Of a stretch of 61,328 nucleotides of DNA, positions 16,454 through 25,301 are shown in pieces; position 1 is the first letter of the stretch, and every line of letters starts with the position of its first letter. The position numbers and the translations under genes were made by a program. The notes beneath the pieces were generated by a model. That model did no database searches, was not told where the DNA came from, and worked only from the letters and a program-made list of their open reading frames with translations. The stretch spans positions 1-61,328 of the forward strand of contig JANXRE010000062.1 in the NCBI GenBank assembly GCA_025353165.1. Direction: 5' to 3'. Source of the stretch: Acidobacteriota bacterium (GTDB taxonomy: Bacteria; Acidobacteriota; Terriglobia; Bryobacterales; Bryobacteraceae).

Positions 16454-17532
16454 AGTACACGCCGCGCGCGCTGATTGCCGAGATTACGCATCGCTGCCCG
16501 CTGCATTGCGTCTACTGTTCGAATCCGCTCGAAATGCAGCGCCGCGCCGATGAGATGCCGGCCGCGGACTGGATCTCGATTTTCGAACAGGCGGCGGCGT
16601 TGGGGATCCTGCATCTGCATCTCACCGGCGGCGAACCGCTGGCCCGCCGCGACCTGGTCGAACTCGTGCGCGCCGGCCGGGCATCGGGTCTCTACTCGAA
16701 CCTGATTACGTCCGGTGTTGGCCTGGACGAAGCGCGTCTCGACACGCTGATCGAAGCCGGTCTCGATCACATACAGTTGAGCTTCCAGGATGTTGCTGAA
16801 GGCGAGGCGAACGAGTTCGCCGGAGCCCGTTCGCACGCGCTGAAGTTGCGACTCGCGGAAATAATTCGCGCCCGCCGCATCGCATTCACGATCAACATCG
16901 TCGTGCACCGGCGCAATCTCGACCGGCTGGAGGAGATGATCGCCTTCGCCGAGCAAAGCGGCGCGCAGCGTCTGGAAATCGCGAACGTGCAGTATTACGG
17001 CTGGGCGCTGCGCAACCGGGACGCGTTGCTGCCCACGCGCGATCAGCTCCGGCGTTCGGTCGAAATTCTCGAGGCCGCGCGCGAGCGGCTGCAAGGCCGG
17101 CTGCGCCTGGAATTCGTGCTGCCCGATTACTACGCGAAATACCCCAAGCCCTGCATGAACGGATGGGGACGCCAGTTGATGCTGATCGACCCGGCCGGCC
17201 GCGCCATGCCGTGCCACGCCGCGGGAGTAATTCCCGGGATGGTGTTCCCGAGCACGCGCGAGCAATCGCTGCGCTGGATCTGGGAAGAATCGCCGGCCTT
17301 CACGCGCTTCCGGGGCGAGGACTGGATGCCGGAACCGTGCCGGAGCTGCGACCGCCGCGAGCGCGATTTTGGCGGCTGCCGCTGTCAGGCGTTTCTGCTC
17401 ACCGGCGACGCGACCGCGACCGATCCGGTGTGCATTCTCGCGCCGGCGCACGGCGTGGTGGAGGAAGTGCTGCAACGCGTCGAAAGCGCCGCGGCGGACC
17501 CCGGCTGGATATACCGCGTCGATACGGCATAA
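16450..17532 (+). CDS. pqqE: Radical SAM PqqA peptide cyclase PqqE
   Basis: 360 residues. PqqE forms the carbon-carbon bond between Glu and Tyr of PqqA. The radical-SAM cluster motif is CPLHCVYC near residue 16, followed by LHLTGGEPLARRDL (SAM binding). The C-terminal SPASM region supplies further cysteines: KPCMNGWGRQL, AMPCHAAG, CRSCDRRERDFGGCRCQAF and DPVC. The start overlaps pqqD (ATGA) and the stop is 7 bp before the M13 peptidase gene. Confidence 0.95.
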   Translation: MKYTPRALIAEITHRCPLHCVYCSNPLEMQRRADEMPAADWISIFEQAAALGILHLHLTGGEPLARRDLVELVRAGRASGLYSNLITSGVGLDEARLDTLIEAGLDHIQLSFQDVAEGEANEFAGARSHALKLRLAEIIRARRIAFTINIVVHRRNLDRLEEMIAFAEQSGAQRLEIANVQYYGWALRNRDALLPTRDQLRRSVEILEAARERLQGRLRLEFVLPDYYAKYPKPCMNGWGRQLMLIDPAGRAMPCHAAGVIPGMVFPSTREQSLRWIWEESPAFTRFRGEDWMPEPCRSCDRRERDFGGCRCQAFLLTGDATATDPVCILAPAHGVVEEVLQRVESAAADPGWIYRVDTA

Positions 17533-17539
17533 TCGATCC

Positions 17540-19432
17540 ATGACTTGGCTGCCCCTTCTCCTGTTGCTATCCGCGGCGGATCCGTGCGTCGATTTCTACC
17601 AGTACGCCTGCGGAGCGTGGATGGCCGCCAACCCCATCCCGCCGGACCAGAGCACTTGGGGAAGGTTCGACGAGTTGCAGGAACGCAACCGCGAAACGCT
17701 GCGCGACATCCTGCAGGCAGACCGCGGCCAGATCGGCGATTACTACGCGTCGTGCATGGACGAGAAGGCGGTTGACGCGAAGGGCATCGGACCGCTCAAG
17801 CCCACGCTGGACCGCATCGCCGCTCTGACCAACAAGGCGGCCATTACGGACGAACTCGTGCGCCTGAACAAGGCGGGCGTGGAGCCCTTCTTTTCCATCG
17901 GGTCGAGCCCCGACTTCCGGCAGTCCGCCAGGATGATCGCTCAACTCGACCAGGGCGGCATGGGGCTGCCGGACCGCGACTACTATGTCAAGACCGACGC
18001 GGAATCGGTGGAACTGCGGAAGCAATACGTCGAGCACATGACGCGGATGTTCCGCCTGGCGGGCGATGCCCCGAACGTCGCGGCCAAACGCGCGGAGACG
18101 GTGATGCGGATCGAAACGACGCTGGCAAAGGCGGCGCTCGACCTGGTGTCCCGCCGCGATCCGAACCGGGTCTATCACAAGTACACTGTCGCGGAGCTGA
18201 TTTCACTCGACCCGGGCATTGACTGGCGAAAGTACTTCGAAGGCATTGGCCTCGCCGGCCTGGAGACGCTGAACGTCTCCGAGCCGAATTTCACGCGGGC
18301 GATCGACGCCGTTATCGTTCAGAATTCGCTGGACGATTTGAAAACGTATCTGACGTGGCAGGCTGTGCATGCGCAGGCGGCGTTCCTGTCGCAGCCGTTC
18401 GTCGACGAGGACTTCGATTTCTTCGGGCGCATTCTGACCGGGGCAAAGCAGTTGCGGCCGCGCTGGAAGCGCTGCGTGATCGACGCCGACGCTCAACTTG
18501 GCGATGCGTTGGGCCGGAAGTTTGTCGAAAGAACCTTCGGAGCGGAAAGTAAGCAGCGCACCCTGGAGATGATCCACCAACTGGAAGCCGCGCTTAGCCG
18601 CGACATCGAGGGCTTGGACTGGATGTCGCCGGAAACCAAGAAACAGGCGCTCGCCAAGCTGCACGCAATCGTTGAGAAGATCGGCTACCCGGAGAAGTGG
18701 CGCGACTACTCGGGCGTGAGCGTCGCGCGCGACGACTTCGCCGGAAACGTGGACCGCCTCAACGAATACGAGTTCCACCGCGTGATGAACAGATCGGGAA
18801 ATGCTGTGGACCGTAAGGAATGGCAGATGAGCCCGCCCACCGTGAACGCCTACTACAACCCGACGATGAACAACATCAACTTTCCCGCGGGCATTCTCCA
18901 GCCGCCGTTCTTCGACAAAGGGATGGACGACGCTTTCAATTACGGTTCCATCGGATCGGTGATCGGGCACGAGCTGACCCATGGCTTCGACGACGAAGGG
19001 CGGCAGTTTGACGCGGAGGGCAACCTGAAGGACTGGTGGAAGCCCGAGGACGCCCGGCGGTTCGAGGAGCGATCCCAGTGCCTCGTAAACCAGTACAGCG
19101 GCTACACCGCGACCGGCGATGCGAAACTGAACGGCAAGCTGACGCTCGGGGAGAACACCGCCGACAACGGCGGAGTCCGGATCGCGCTCATGGCGCTGAT
19201 GCAGGCGATGGGCGGCAAGCCCGCGAAGCGGGAATTCTTCCTGGGGTGGGCCCGGATCTGGTGCGAGAACCGGACGGAGGAATCGTCGCGGCTGGATGCG
19301 GCGGTGAATCCCCATGCGCCGGGACGCTACCGGGTGAACGGAACGCTCCGGAACATGCCGGAGTTCGGGAAGGCATTCGCGTGCGGGGCGGGGACGCCGA
19401 TGACGAGCGGTCCGGCGTGCCGGGTTTGGTGA
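17540..19432 (+). CDS. M13 (neprilysin-like) zinc peptidase
   Basis: 630 residues from the ATG at 17540, only 7 bp after pqqE. A short hydrophobic leader (MTWLPLLLLLSAADP) suggests export. The M13 family is certain: CVDFYQYACGAWMAANPIP at the start, NAYYNPTMNNINFPAGIL before the active site, HELTH in VIGHELTHGFDDEGRQFD, the third zinc ligand in GENTADNGG, and CRVW at the very end. It is somewhat shorter than usual because of its N-terminus. These enzymes cut short peptides before hydrophobic residues. The tight spacing suggests transcription with the PQQ operon. Confidence 0.9.
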   Translation: MTWLPLLLLLSAADPCVDFYQYACGAWMAANPIPPDQSTWGRFDELQERNRETLRDILQADRGQIGDYYASCMDEKAVDAKGIGPLKPTLDRIAALTNKAAITDELVRLNKAGVEPFFSIGSSPDFRQSARMIAQLDQGGMGLPDRDYYVKTDAESVELRKQYVEHMTRMFRLAGDAPNVAAKRAETVMRIETTLAKAALDLVSRRDPNRVYHKYTVAELISLDPGIDWRKYFEGIGLAGLETLNVSEPNFTRAIDAVIVQNSLDDLKTYLTWQAVHAQAAFLSQPFVDEDFDFFGRILTGAKQLRPRWKRCVIDADAQLGDALGRKFVERTFGAESKQRTLEMIHQLEAALSRDIEGLDWMSPETKKQALAKLHAIVEKIGYPEKWRDYSGVSVARDDFAGNVDRLNEYEFHRVMNRSGNAVDRKEWQMSPPTVNAYYNPTMNNINFPAGILQPPFFDKGMDDAFNYGSIGSVIGHELTHGFDDEGRQFDAEGNLKDWWKPEDARRFEERSQCLVNQYSGYTATGDAKLNGKLTLGENTADNGGVRIALMALMQAMGGKPAKREFFLGWARIWCENRTEESSRLDAAVNPHAPGRYRVNGTLRNMPEFGKAFACGAGTPMTSGPACRVW

Positions 19433-19568
19433 CGATTTTGGATGGCGCGCAAGGCCACCTAAGCTATGCCGGGCGTGTGAACGGCGAGTCCAGAGCATCG
19501 GGGGCTGCACCGTCGGCGCGCCGCCCATGTCCCCGCCGGCGCCCAGGAAATCGATCGCCATGTACCAG

Positions 19569-19850
19569 CTACCCGCCGAGATGCATGACGTGCAGGTTGC
19601 GGTATTCGGGCCGCATGATCGTCGTGCCGAGCAACGCGTCCTGTCCTTCCTCAGAATCGAGCCCGTCGAGAAACGACGTGTCCCTCTGACCATGCTTCCC
19701 GGCTCTATATTGACCGTAGATCTGAGGGCCGATCTCCTTGCCCAACCGGCCGCGCGATGGGACTTCCGACGCGTACGTGTCCTTTACGTGGCTGATCGGA
19801 CCCGGCGTCCGCCGCGCACTCCTCAGGTTCCGAAAACTCCGCGAGGACCT
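19569..19850 (-). pseudogene. C-terminal gene fragment, unknown family
   Basis: A minus-strand frame with coding-like composition (GPISHVKDTYASEVPSRGRL, KEIGPQIYGQYRAGKHGQRD, LLGTTIMRPEYRNLHVMHLG) ends at the TAG at 19569. No start codon or ribosome site is visible upstream and no family is recognised. The remainder of 19433-19929 shows no other gene, so this looks like a truncated remnant. Confidence 0.35.
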
Positions 19851-19929
19851 GGTTGAAGCCGCGGCGAAATCTTATGATCGTGACCAGGGAAGTGTGCCTG
19901 GCGTCGGTGCCGGCGCGATGTCCACCTAC

Positions 19930-20685
19930 CTACTGCTTCAATTCCTCGGGGAAAACGGCGTAGCCTTCGGGCGGCGCGAAGAGCTCGCGCAGTAGCTGAA
20001 GGCGCTTGCGTAAATACCGGCTGGGCAGTTGGCGCGGGCCGGTGTCCACGTCGATGTCGCAGCAGATGCCGTGCAGATAAAGGGTCAGGGTGTCGATGAA
20101 CGACTGCCGGACGTAGTCGCGGAATTGCTTCGTCTCTTTGTGTTTTGCAGCCCGGCGCTGGACCGGCTGCTTCTTCCGCCAGCTCTCTTCATCCACTTCG
20201 CCGTGCACTTCGTTTCCCAGCTCGTCGCGCATGAGCCCGAGATAGCGCTCCATTTCCTCGGGCAGCTGGCGATCCGCCATGGAGGCCGCGAGCTGCTGAT
20301 AGAAGCGGTAATGATATTCGGCGACGTCCTGATCCTTCAGGGCGAAGACGAGAATCTCTTCGTTGCCCGACCGAAGTTGGCTGGCCCACGACAGCTTCCC
20401 TTGTGGCGGCTTGTCGATGGAGATGATGTCGCCCGACTTCGCGCCTTTCGCGGTGCCGCGTTCGAGATAGGGAACGAGAATGATGGAGATTTTCGGCAAA
20501 CGCGCCTGAATGGTGGGAGGGAGCGCGGCGATGGGCTCCTCGAGATACTCCTTGACGTCCTCGTCCGTGAGGGGGACAGACGCGCAAAAGTACGAAAAGG
20601 TGTTACTGAGCGGGATCATTTCGCCGCGGAACCGCTCGGCAATTTGCCCCACGCTCAGCTTGGAGAGATCTGGTTGTGCGGACAT
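19930..20685 (-). CDS. Conserved-looking hypothetical protein
   Basis: 251 residues, with no signal peptide or membrane segment. The N-terminal half includes LSKLSVGQIAERFRGEMIPL, a repeated-helix segment and KISIILVPYLERG. The middle has GNEEILVFALKDQDVAEYHY, and the C-terminal half is helical and charged (RDYVRQSFIDTLTLYLHGIC, RYLRKRLQLLRELF). No family is recognised. It is divergent from lpxB, with 64 bp between start codons, so a bidirectional promoter is likely. Codon use is like its neighbours. Confidence 0.65.
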   Translation of the reverse strand: MSAQPDLSKLSVGQIAERFRGEMIPLSNTFSYFCASVPLTDEDVKEYLEEPIAALPPTIQARLPKISIILVPYLERGTAKGAKSGDIISIDKPPQGKLSWASQLRSGNEEILVFALKDQDVAEYHYRFYQQLAASMADRQLPEEMERYLGLMRDELGNEVHGEVDEESWRKKQPVQRRAAKHKETKQFRDYVRQSFIDTLTLYLHGICCDIDVDTGPRQLPSRYLRKRLQLLRELFAPPEGYAVFPEELKQ

Positions 20686-20749
20686 CTATGGGTCTTTTAG
20701 GGGCTGCCTTTTAGTGTACCAGAGCCGCTCATTGTTACACTTACGGATA

Positions 20750-21883
20750 GTGGCAATAAAGGTCCTGGTGTCCGCCGGCGAGGCCTCCGGCGACCTTTAC
20801 GCGGCTTCTCTGGTGGAAGCTCTCCGCCGCCATTTTCCGGACGCCGATTTTTTTGGGTGCGCCGGCCCGCGCATGCAGGCCGCGGGGGTGCGAGCGATAG
20901 TGGACTCTCACAGCCTGGCTGTCGTCGGATTGGTGGAGGTGGTTTCGCACCTGCCCAGGATTTACGGAGAGTTCCGGAAGCTGGTCGCGGCAGCCCGCTC
21001 GGAACGGCCCGATTTCGCGCTGCTGACGGACAGCCCCGATTTCAACCTGCGGGTGGCGCGGAAGCTCAAAACCCTTGGCGTTCCAGTGATTTACCTAGTC
21101 GCGCCGCAGGCGTGGGCGTGGCGAAAAGACCGTTTGCCCGCTATTCGGGAGACGGTTCGGCGGTTGCTTTGCCTGTTCCCGTTCGAGGAGCCGTTCTTCC
21201 GGGAACACGGGGTCGACGCCCACTATATCGGGCATCCGTTGACGCGGCTGGTCCGCCCCCGCCTGGACCGGGCGGCCTTCTTTCGCGAGCACGGCATCCC
21301 GTACGACCGGCCGCTGATTGCCCTGTTGCCGGGAAGCCGGCCGGGGGAGATCGCGCGCCATCTCACGGCGCTGTCGGATGCGGTGCAACGCATTGAGGCG
21401 CAACGGCCTTGCTCCTTCATGCTGGGCACGCCGCCGGGGTTCTCGAGCGACATTTTCTGGGAACGGTTTTTCCCGCCATCCATCCAAATAGCTGAGGGTT
21501 CGACCTGGGATCTGCTGGCTCACGCGGATCTGGCGCTGGCCGCCAGCGGCACCGTAACAGTGGAAGCCGCCCTACTCGGAACCCCGATGGTTACTTTCTA
21601 TCGCGTGAGCAAGCTAAGTTGGTGGATGGGACGATTTCTGGTGCGTGTGCCGTTTTACTCCATGGTGAATCTGATCGCGGGACGCCGCGTCGTGCCCGAG
21701 CTGATTCAGGACGACATGACGGGCGAGCGGCTGGCGGGCGAGGCCACGGGCCTGCTCGACGATCCGGCCGCGCGGGCGGAGATGAAGGCCGGCTTGGCGA
21801 ACGTGCGCCGGAAGCTGGAAACGGACCGCGACCCGATGGACACGGCGGTAGATCTCATTGTTTCGGTGTTAGGAGCTTATTAA
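20750..21883 (+). CDS. lpxB: Lipid-A-disaccharide synthase
   Basis: 377 residues from a GTG at 20750. It joins UDP-2,3-diacylglucosamine and lipid X to make the lipid A disaccharide at the inner membrane. KVLVSAGEASGDLYAASLVE, TDSPDFNLRVARKLK, YLVAPQAWAWRKDRL and IALLPGSRPGEIARH are family motifs, and ALAASGTVTVEAALLGTPMV is the nucleotide-sugar site. Length matches the family (about 380). It shows that the cell has a lipid A outer membrane. No other lpx gene is in the window. Confidence 0.95.
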   Translation: MAIKVLVSAGEASGDLYAASLVEALRRHFPDADFFGCAGPRMQAAGVRAIVDSHSLAVVGLVEVVSHLPRIYGEFRKLVAAARSERPDFALLTDSPDFNLRVARKLKTLGVPVIYLVAPQAWAWRKDRLPAIRETVRRLLCLFPFEEPFFREHGVDAHYIGHPLTRLVRPRLDRAAFFREHGIPYDRPLIALLPGSRPGEIARHLTALSDAVQRIEAQRPCSFMLGTPPGFSSDIFWERFFPPSIQIAEGSTWDLLAHADLALAASGTVTVEAALLGTPMVTFYRVSKLSWWMGRFLVRVPFYSMVNLIAGRRVVPELIQDDMTGERLAGEATGLLDDPAARAEMKAGLANVRRKLETDRDPMDTAVDLIVSVLGAY

Positions 21884-21970
21884 AAATGGGGACAGACAGC
21901 CTTTTCCGCCCGGGTTCGGGCGCAGAATCAGCAGGGTACAGGCGCGGAAAAGGTGTCTGTCCCCATTTTT
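21882..21970. repeat. REP-like palindrome, type A
   Basis: The left arm AAAAATGGGGACAGACA plus CTTTTCCGC (21882-21909) is mirrored by GCGGAAAAGG plus TGTCTGTCCCCATTTTT (21944-21970), with a 34-nt spacer that has its own short GC-rich pairing. It begins inside the lpxB stop codon. A diverged copy lies at 25622-25720. It resembles REP/BIME-type dispersed palindromes; no RAYT transposase is in the window. It could also end lpxB transcription, because the right arm closes with five Ts. Confidence 0.75.
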
Positions 21971-23937
21971 CGAGCGCGGTTCGCCGCGGCGGTTTTCTCC
22001 TCACTCTGATTCTTGCGGCATCCGTTCCCGGACAGGATCGCAGGACTGCCTCGCGCATCGAAGTCCAGCATTACGTAATCGAGGCCGAGGTAAATCCTCG
22101 CACGCAAGCTCTCAACGCCAGTGTCCAGGTGGAGTACACCGCGACCGACGATAAAGTGTCGTCGCCCGTGTTTGAGCTGAACAACGCCCTGAACCTGTCG
22201 CGGGTGGTGGACGGAGCCGGCCAGCCGGTGAGCGCGGCGCGCAACCAGCAGGACTCCAGCGTTCGTCTTACCCTGCCGGCTACGGTCGCCAAGGGGCAGA
22301 AAGCGAGCCTGACGTTTACCTATGACGGCCATCTGACGGGCAACGAGGATTCGCCCGTTTTCGGCATCAAGTTCGCCGCCTTGCACCCCGAGTACGGCTA
22401 TCTGATGTATCCGGCGCGGTGGTTTCCGGTGAGCGATTACACCACCGGCCGCTTCAGCGCGGACCTGCGCATCACGGTGCCGGCCGGATTTCGCGTGATC
22501 GCCAGCGGACTGGAGCGGGCCGACCGAGCCGCCGGGGACAAGATGGTCTACACCTTCCAGTACCAGCACCCTTCGTTTCCCGGGAGCATCGCCATCGTGC
22601 AGGGCGATCCGGTCAAGGTGTCGGCGAGCGGCATCACCACCAGTTTCTTCCTGCGCACCACGAAGGGCATGGCCCAGGCGTACGGCGATGAGATGGGGCG
22701 CGTCATGCCGTTTATGTCCAGCCTGTTCGGGCCTCCTCCCAACGCGAACCTGACGGTGGTCGAGACCGAGGACGGCACTCCGAACGGCTACGCGGGGCCG
22801 GGCATCCTGTTTCTTTCCCCGAAGGGGATCGGCAAACAGCCGAACCTGCGATTGCTGGCGAACCAGGTGGCGCGGCAGTGGTGGGGCGATCTCGTGTCTC
22901 CGGCCACGCGGAATCACATGTGGATCGAGAACGGGATGGCGCGCTATTCCGAGTTCCTGTATCTCGAGCATTTGAACGGACCGAATTCCATTGAGAACGA
23001 TCTCCGCGACACTTACGTGGAGGCGCTGACGGTGGACAATCCGCCGCTGATCCAGTCTTCGCGGCTGGAGGATTATTCTCCGGAATATTGGGCGACTACC
23101 GCGGCTAAGGGGGCGGCGGTAATGAACATGCTGCGATTCTCGATCGGCGAACCGGCTTTCGATAAGGTCTTGAAGACCGTCCCCGACCGCTACGCCTGGA
23201 AGAGCATTAACACGGACGATTTCCGGAAGATCGCGGAGGAGGCGTCGGGCCAGAACCTGCAATCGTTCTTCATCCAGTGGATCGAATCGAGTGGCGCGCC
23301 GGAGTTCAAGACGGAATATACGGTGTTCCGAACGCAGAAAGGATTTCGCGTGATGGGCAAGATCTCGCAGGATCTGGATACGTTCCGGATGCCGGTGGAT
23401 CTGAAGATCGAGACCGAAGGGAACCCGGAAGAGAAGCGCGTCGAGGTGGTCGGGACATCGTCGGAGTTTGTGATCGACACGTTCGGGAAGCCGAAGTCCG
23501 TCACGGTGGACCCCAATATGCACGTGCTGCGCTTCGGCCCACAGATGCGGGTGGCGGTTGCGATTCGGCGGGGCGAGCAGTTCGTCGAAGTCGGCGATTA
23601 CCCCGAGGCGGTGAAGGAATATCAGAAGGCGCTGGATGTGAACCGGAGCAGTTCGCTGGCGCACTACCGCGTGGGGGAGCTGTTCTTTCTTCAGAACAAT
23701 TATCAGTCCGCCGCGAACGAATTTCGGGAGGCGCTGAACGGCGATCTCGATCCGAAGTGGACGGAAGTGTGGTCGCGCATCAATCTCGGCAAGATCTTCG
23801 ACATTACCGGCCAGCGCGAGCGGGCGGTGAACGAGTACAAGCAGGCGCTGCGGACCAAGGACAACACGCAGAACGCGCTCGAAGAGGCCGGGAAGTATAT
23901 CAACGCGCCGTACGAGCGGAAGCGGACGAATCAGTAA
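21886..23937 (+). CDS. M1 peptidase homologue lacking zinc site, with TPR
   Basis: 683 residues if started at the ATG at 21886, which lies inside the palindromic repeat; no better start is visible before the signal-like segment FLLTLILAASVPGQ. The M1 N-terminal beta domain runs to about 200. In the catalytic region the consensus HELAHQWWG is replaced by ANQVARQWWG: both zinc-binding histidines and the catalytic glutamate are changed, although WIENGMARYSEF keeps the distal Glu. The C-terminus has two or three TPR-like repeats (YPEAVKEYQKALDVNRSSSL, then INLGKIFDITGQRERAVNEY). Probably an exported scaffold or binding protein rather than a protease. Confidence 0.75.
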   Translation: MGTDSLFRPGSGAESAGYRRGKGVCPHFSSAVRRGGFLLTLILAASVPGQDRRTASRIEVQHYVIEAEVNPRTQALNASVQVEYTATDDKVSSPVFELNNALNLSRVVDGAGQPVSAARNQQDSSVRLTLPATVAKGQKASLTFTYDGHLTGNEDSPVFGIKFAALHPEYGYLMYPARWFPVSDYTTGRFSADLRITVPAGFRVIASGLERADRAAGDKMVYTFQYQHPSFPGSIAIVQGDPVKVSASGITTSFFLRTTKGMAQAYGDEMGRVMPFMSSLFGPPPNANLTVVETEDGTPNGYAGPGILFLSPKGIGKQPNLRLLANQVARQWWGDLVSPATRNHMWIENGMARYSEFLYLEHLNGPNSIENDLRDTYVEALTVDNPPLIQSSRLEDYSPEYWATTAAKGAAVMNMLRFSIGEPAFDKVLKTVPDRYAWKSINTDDFRKIAEEASGQNLQSFFIQWIESSGAPEFKTEYTVFRTQKGFRVMGKISQDLDTFRMPVDLKIETEGNPEEKRVEVVGTSSEFVIDTFGKPKSVTVDPNMHVLRFGPQMRVAVAIRRGEQFVEVGDYPEAVKEYQKALDVNRSSSLAHYRVGELFFLQNNYQSAANEFREALNGDLDPKWTEVWSRINLGKIFDITGQRERAVNEYKQALRTKDNTQNALEEAGKYINAPYERKRTNQ

Positions 23938-23942
23938 GCTGC

Positions 23943-24461
23943 GTGCGCATAGGCCTGCTGTCAGACTCGCATGGCGTGCTAGACGAGGCCGTGTTTACAT
24001 ACTTCGCTGAGTGTGATGAAGTATGGCATGCGGGAGACTTCGGGTCTCTCGATGTGCTGGATGCTCTTCAGGAATTCAAGCCCGTCCGTGGAGTGTACGG
24101 CAACATCGACGGGGGTCCGCTGCGCGGCGCCTTGCCGCCCGATCTCCTGTGGGACTGCGAGGGTGTCCAGATCTACATGACCCACGCCGGAGGTTATCCC
24201 GGCAATTACGATCCCAGGGCAAAGAAAGCGCTTCTGCAGCACCGACCGGATCTCTTCATCTGCGGCCATTCACACATACTCCGCGTGATGCGCGATTCCA
24301 CTCTCGGCCTGTTGCACATGAACCCCGGCGCGTGCGGATCTCACGGTTGGCACACGGTGCGGACGCTGCTGCGATTTACGGCCGGGTCGGGGAAGATTTC
24401 GGGAGTCGAGGCGATTGAGCTGGGTCCGCGGGCGCGGCGACGAGTTTCAGTCGCCAGGTGA
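23943..24461 (+). CDS. YfcE-like metallophosphoesterase
   Basis: 172 residues from a GTG at 23943, 5 bp after the M1 homologue, so probably co-transcribed. Metal-binding motifs of the calcineurin-like fold are in order: LLSDSHG, HAGDFGSLD, GVYGNID, IYMTHAGGYPG and CGHSHILRV. These fit the YfcE/MJ0936 subfamily of small phosphodiesterases; the natural substrate is unclear. The last 86 nt overlap the convergent gene that ends at 24376. Confidence 0.85.
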   Translation: MRIGLLSDSHGVLDEAVFTYFAECDEVWHAGDFGSLDVLDALQEFKPVRGVYGNIDGGPLRGALPPDLLWDCEGVQIYMTHAGGYPGNYDPRAKKALLQHRPDLFICGHSHILRVMRDSTLGLLHMNPGACGSHGWHTVRTLLRFTAGSGKISGVEAIELGPRARRRVSVAR

Positions 24462-25221
24462 GGTAGGCGGCCACCATGTCATGCGAGGGGTGGTTTTTGA
24501 GCATAGCCAAAATCTGCTCCCACGTGATCGCCACGGCGCGCAGGGCAGAGGCGGCGGGCAGAGCGCGGTAGCAATGGCCTTCTGGCTGGAAATATCGCCG
24601 GAAGACGCTGGAAGCTTTCCGCGCAGGCGGATATAGAGGCGGTGAAGGAGCTATGACCACAACACCCCACTGATCGGGATGAACATCGCCCTGCTGGGCA
24701 CAGTATGCCCTCATTGAGATTTGACTTTGTTGGCGATCTTTACCTTGCTTACCGTCGAGGTCCTGGAGCCATTTTGATTCGAACTCATATCGCCATGCTC
24801 CCGCTGTGAGACTCACTTCCGACTCTGGCCCGTGCTGGCGCATGCCGGTGTCGGGATGTGGCATGCGCGTCCAGAAGCCGGCATTCCAGGTGGACGGGCG
24901 GCATGCGGGGCCGATGCCAAGTTCCAGTAGTTCGCCGATCCAGTGATCCAACGTTGTGGCGCCAAAAACGTTCCACGTGACGGTGTCTTCGGATTTCGAC
25001 GACTGAACCTTCGAGTAGTGCCCTAGCTTGGCCGTCAACCGATCTCGGTCTTCGGTTGGGAAGTCGGTTATTCGTCCCCTTTCGCTTACGGCCTTCTCTC
25101 GGATCGGCTGTCCTGACTCAAGGACCATGTCCTCCCAGTCAAAGGCCGCGAAAACGCTGGACCCTCTGCTACACGACCCGGGAATCTGCCTTCCGTCGAA
25201 TCTTGTGATCGAGTTGCCCAA
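24376..25221 (-). CDS. Candidate PD-(D/E)XK-fold protein
   Basis: 281 residues from a TTG at 25221 (an ATG at 25128 is an alternative). The first 60 residues look irregular. The core includes TTLDHWIGELLELGIGP, a probable nuclease-like segment (SEVSLTAGAWRYEFESKW, with the E-x-K pair ESK) and DLDGKQGKDRQQSQISMRAY, then PDQWGVVVIAPSPPLYPPA and VAITWEQILAMLKNHPSHDM. The E-x-K strand after an acidic residue suggests a restriction-nuclease-like fold, but the assignment rests on a short motif. The C-terminus overlaps the phosphodiesterase gene on the other strand. It is flanked by toxin-antitoxin remnants and a palindromic repeat. Confidence 0.5.
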   Translation of the reverse strand: MGNSITRFDGRQIPGSCSRGSSVFAAFDWEDMVLESGQPIREKAVSERGRITDFPTEDRDRLTAKLGHYSKVQSSKSEDTVTWNVFGATTLDHWIGELLELGIGPACRPSTWNAGFWTRMPHPDTGMRQHGPESEVSLTAGAWRYEFESKWLQDLDGKQGKDRQQSQISMRAYCAQQGDVHPDQWGVVVIAPSPPLYPPARKASSVFRRYFQPEGHCYRALPAASALRAVAITWEQILAMLKNHPSHDMVAAYLTWRLKLVAAPADPAQSPRLPKSSPTRP

Positions 25222-25301
25222 CGTGTCTCTCCCCTCTCAGCCTGGAAGTGGAATCTCGCTTCCAAAAATCTCTTCACCTCGGAGCGCTGCGTTGAGCGCA
25301 C

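Noticed and set aside
16030-17541. A 503-residue minus-strand open frame opposite pqqE and pqqD.
   Set aside because: Antisense shadow of pqqD and pqqE, which have diagnostic motifs.
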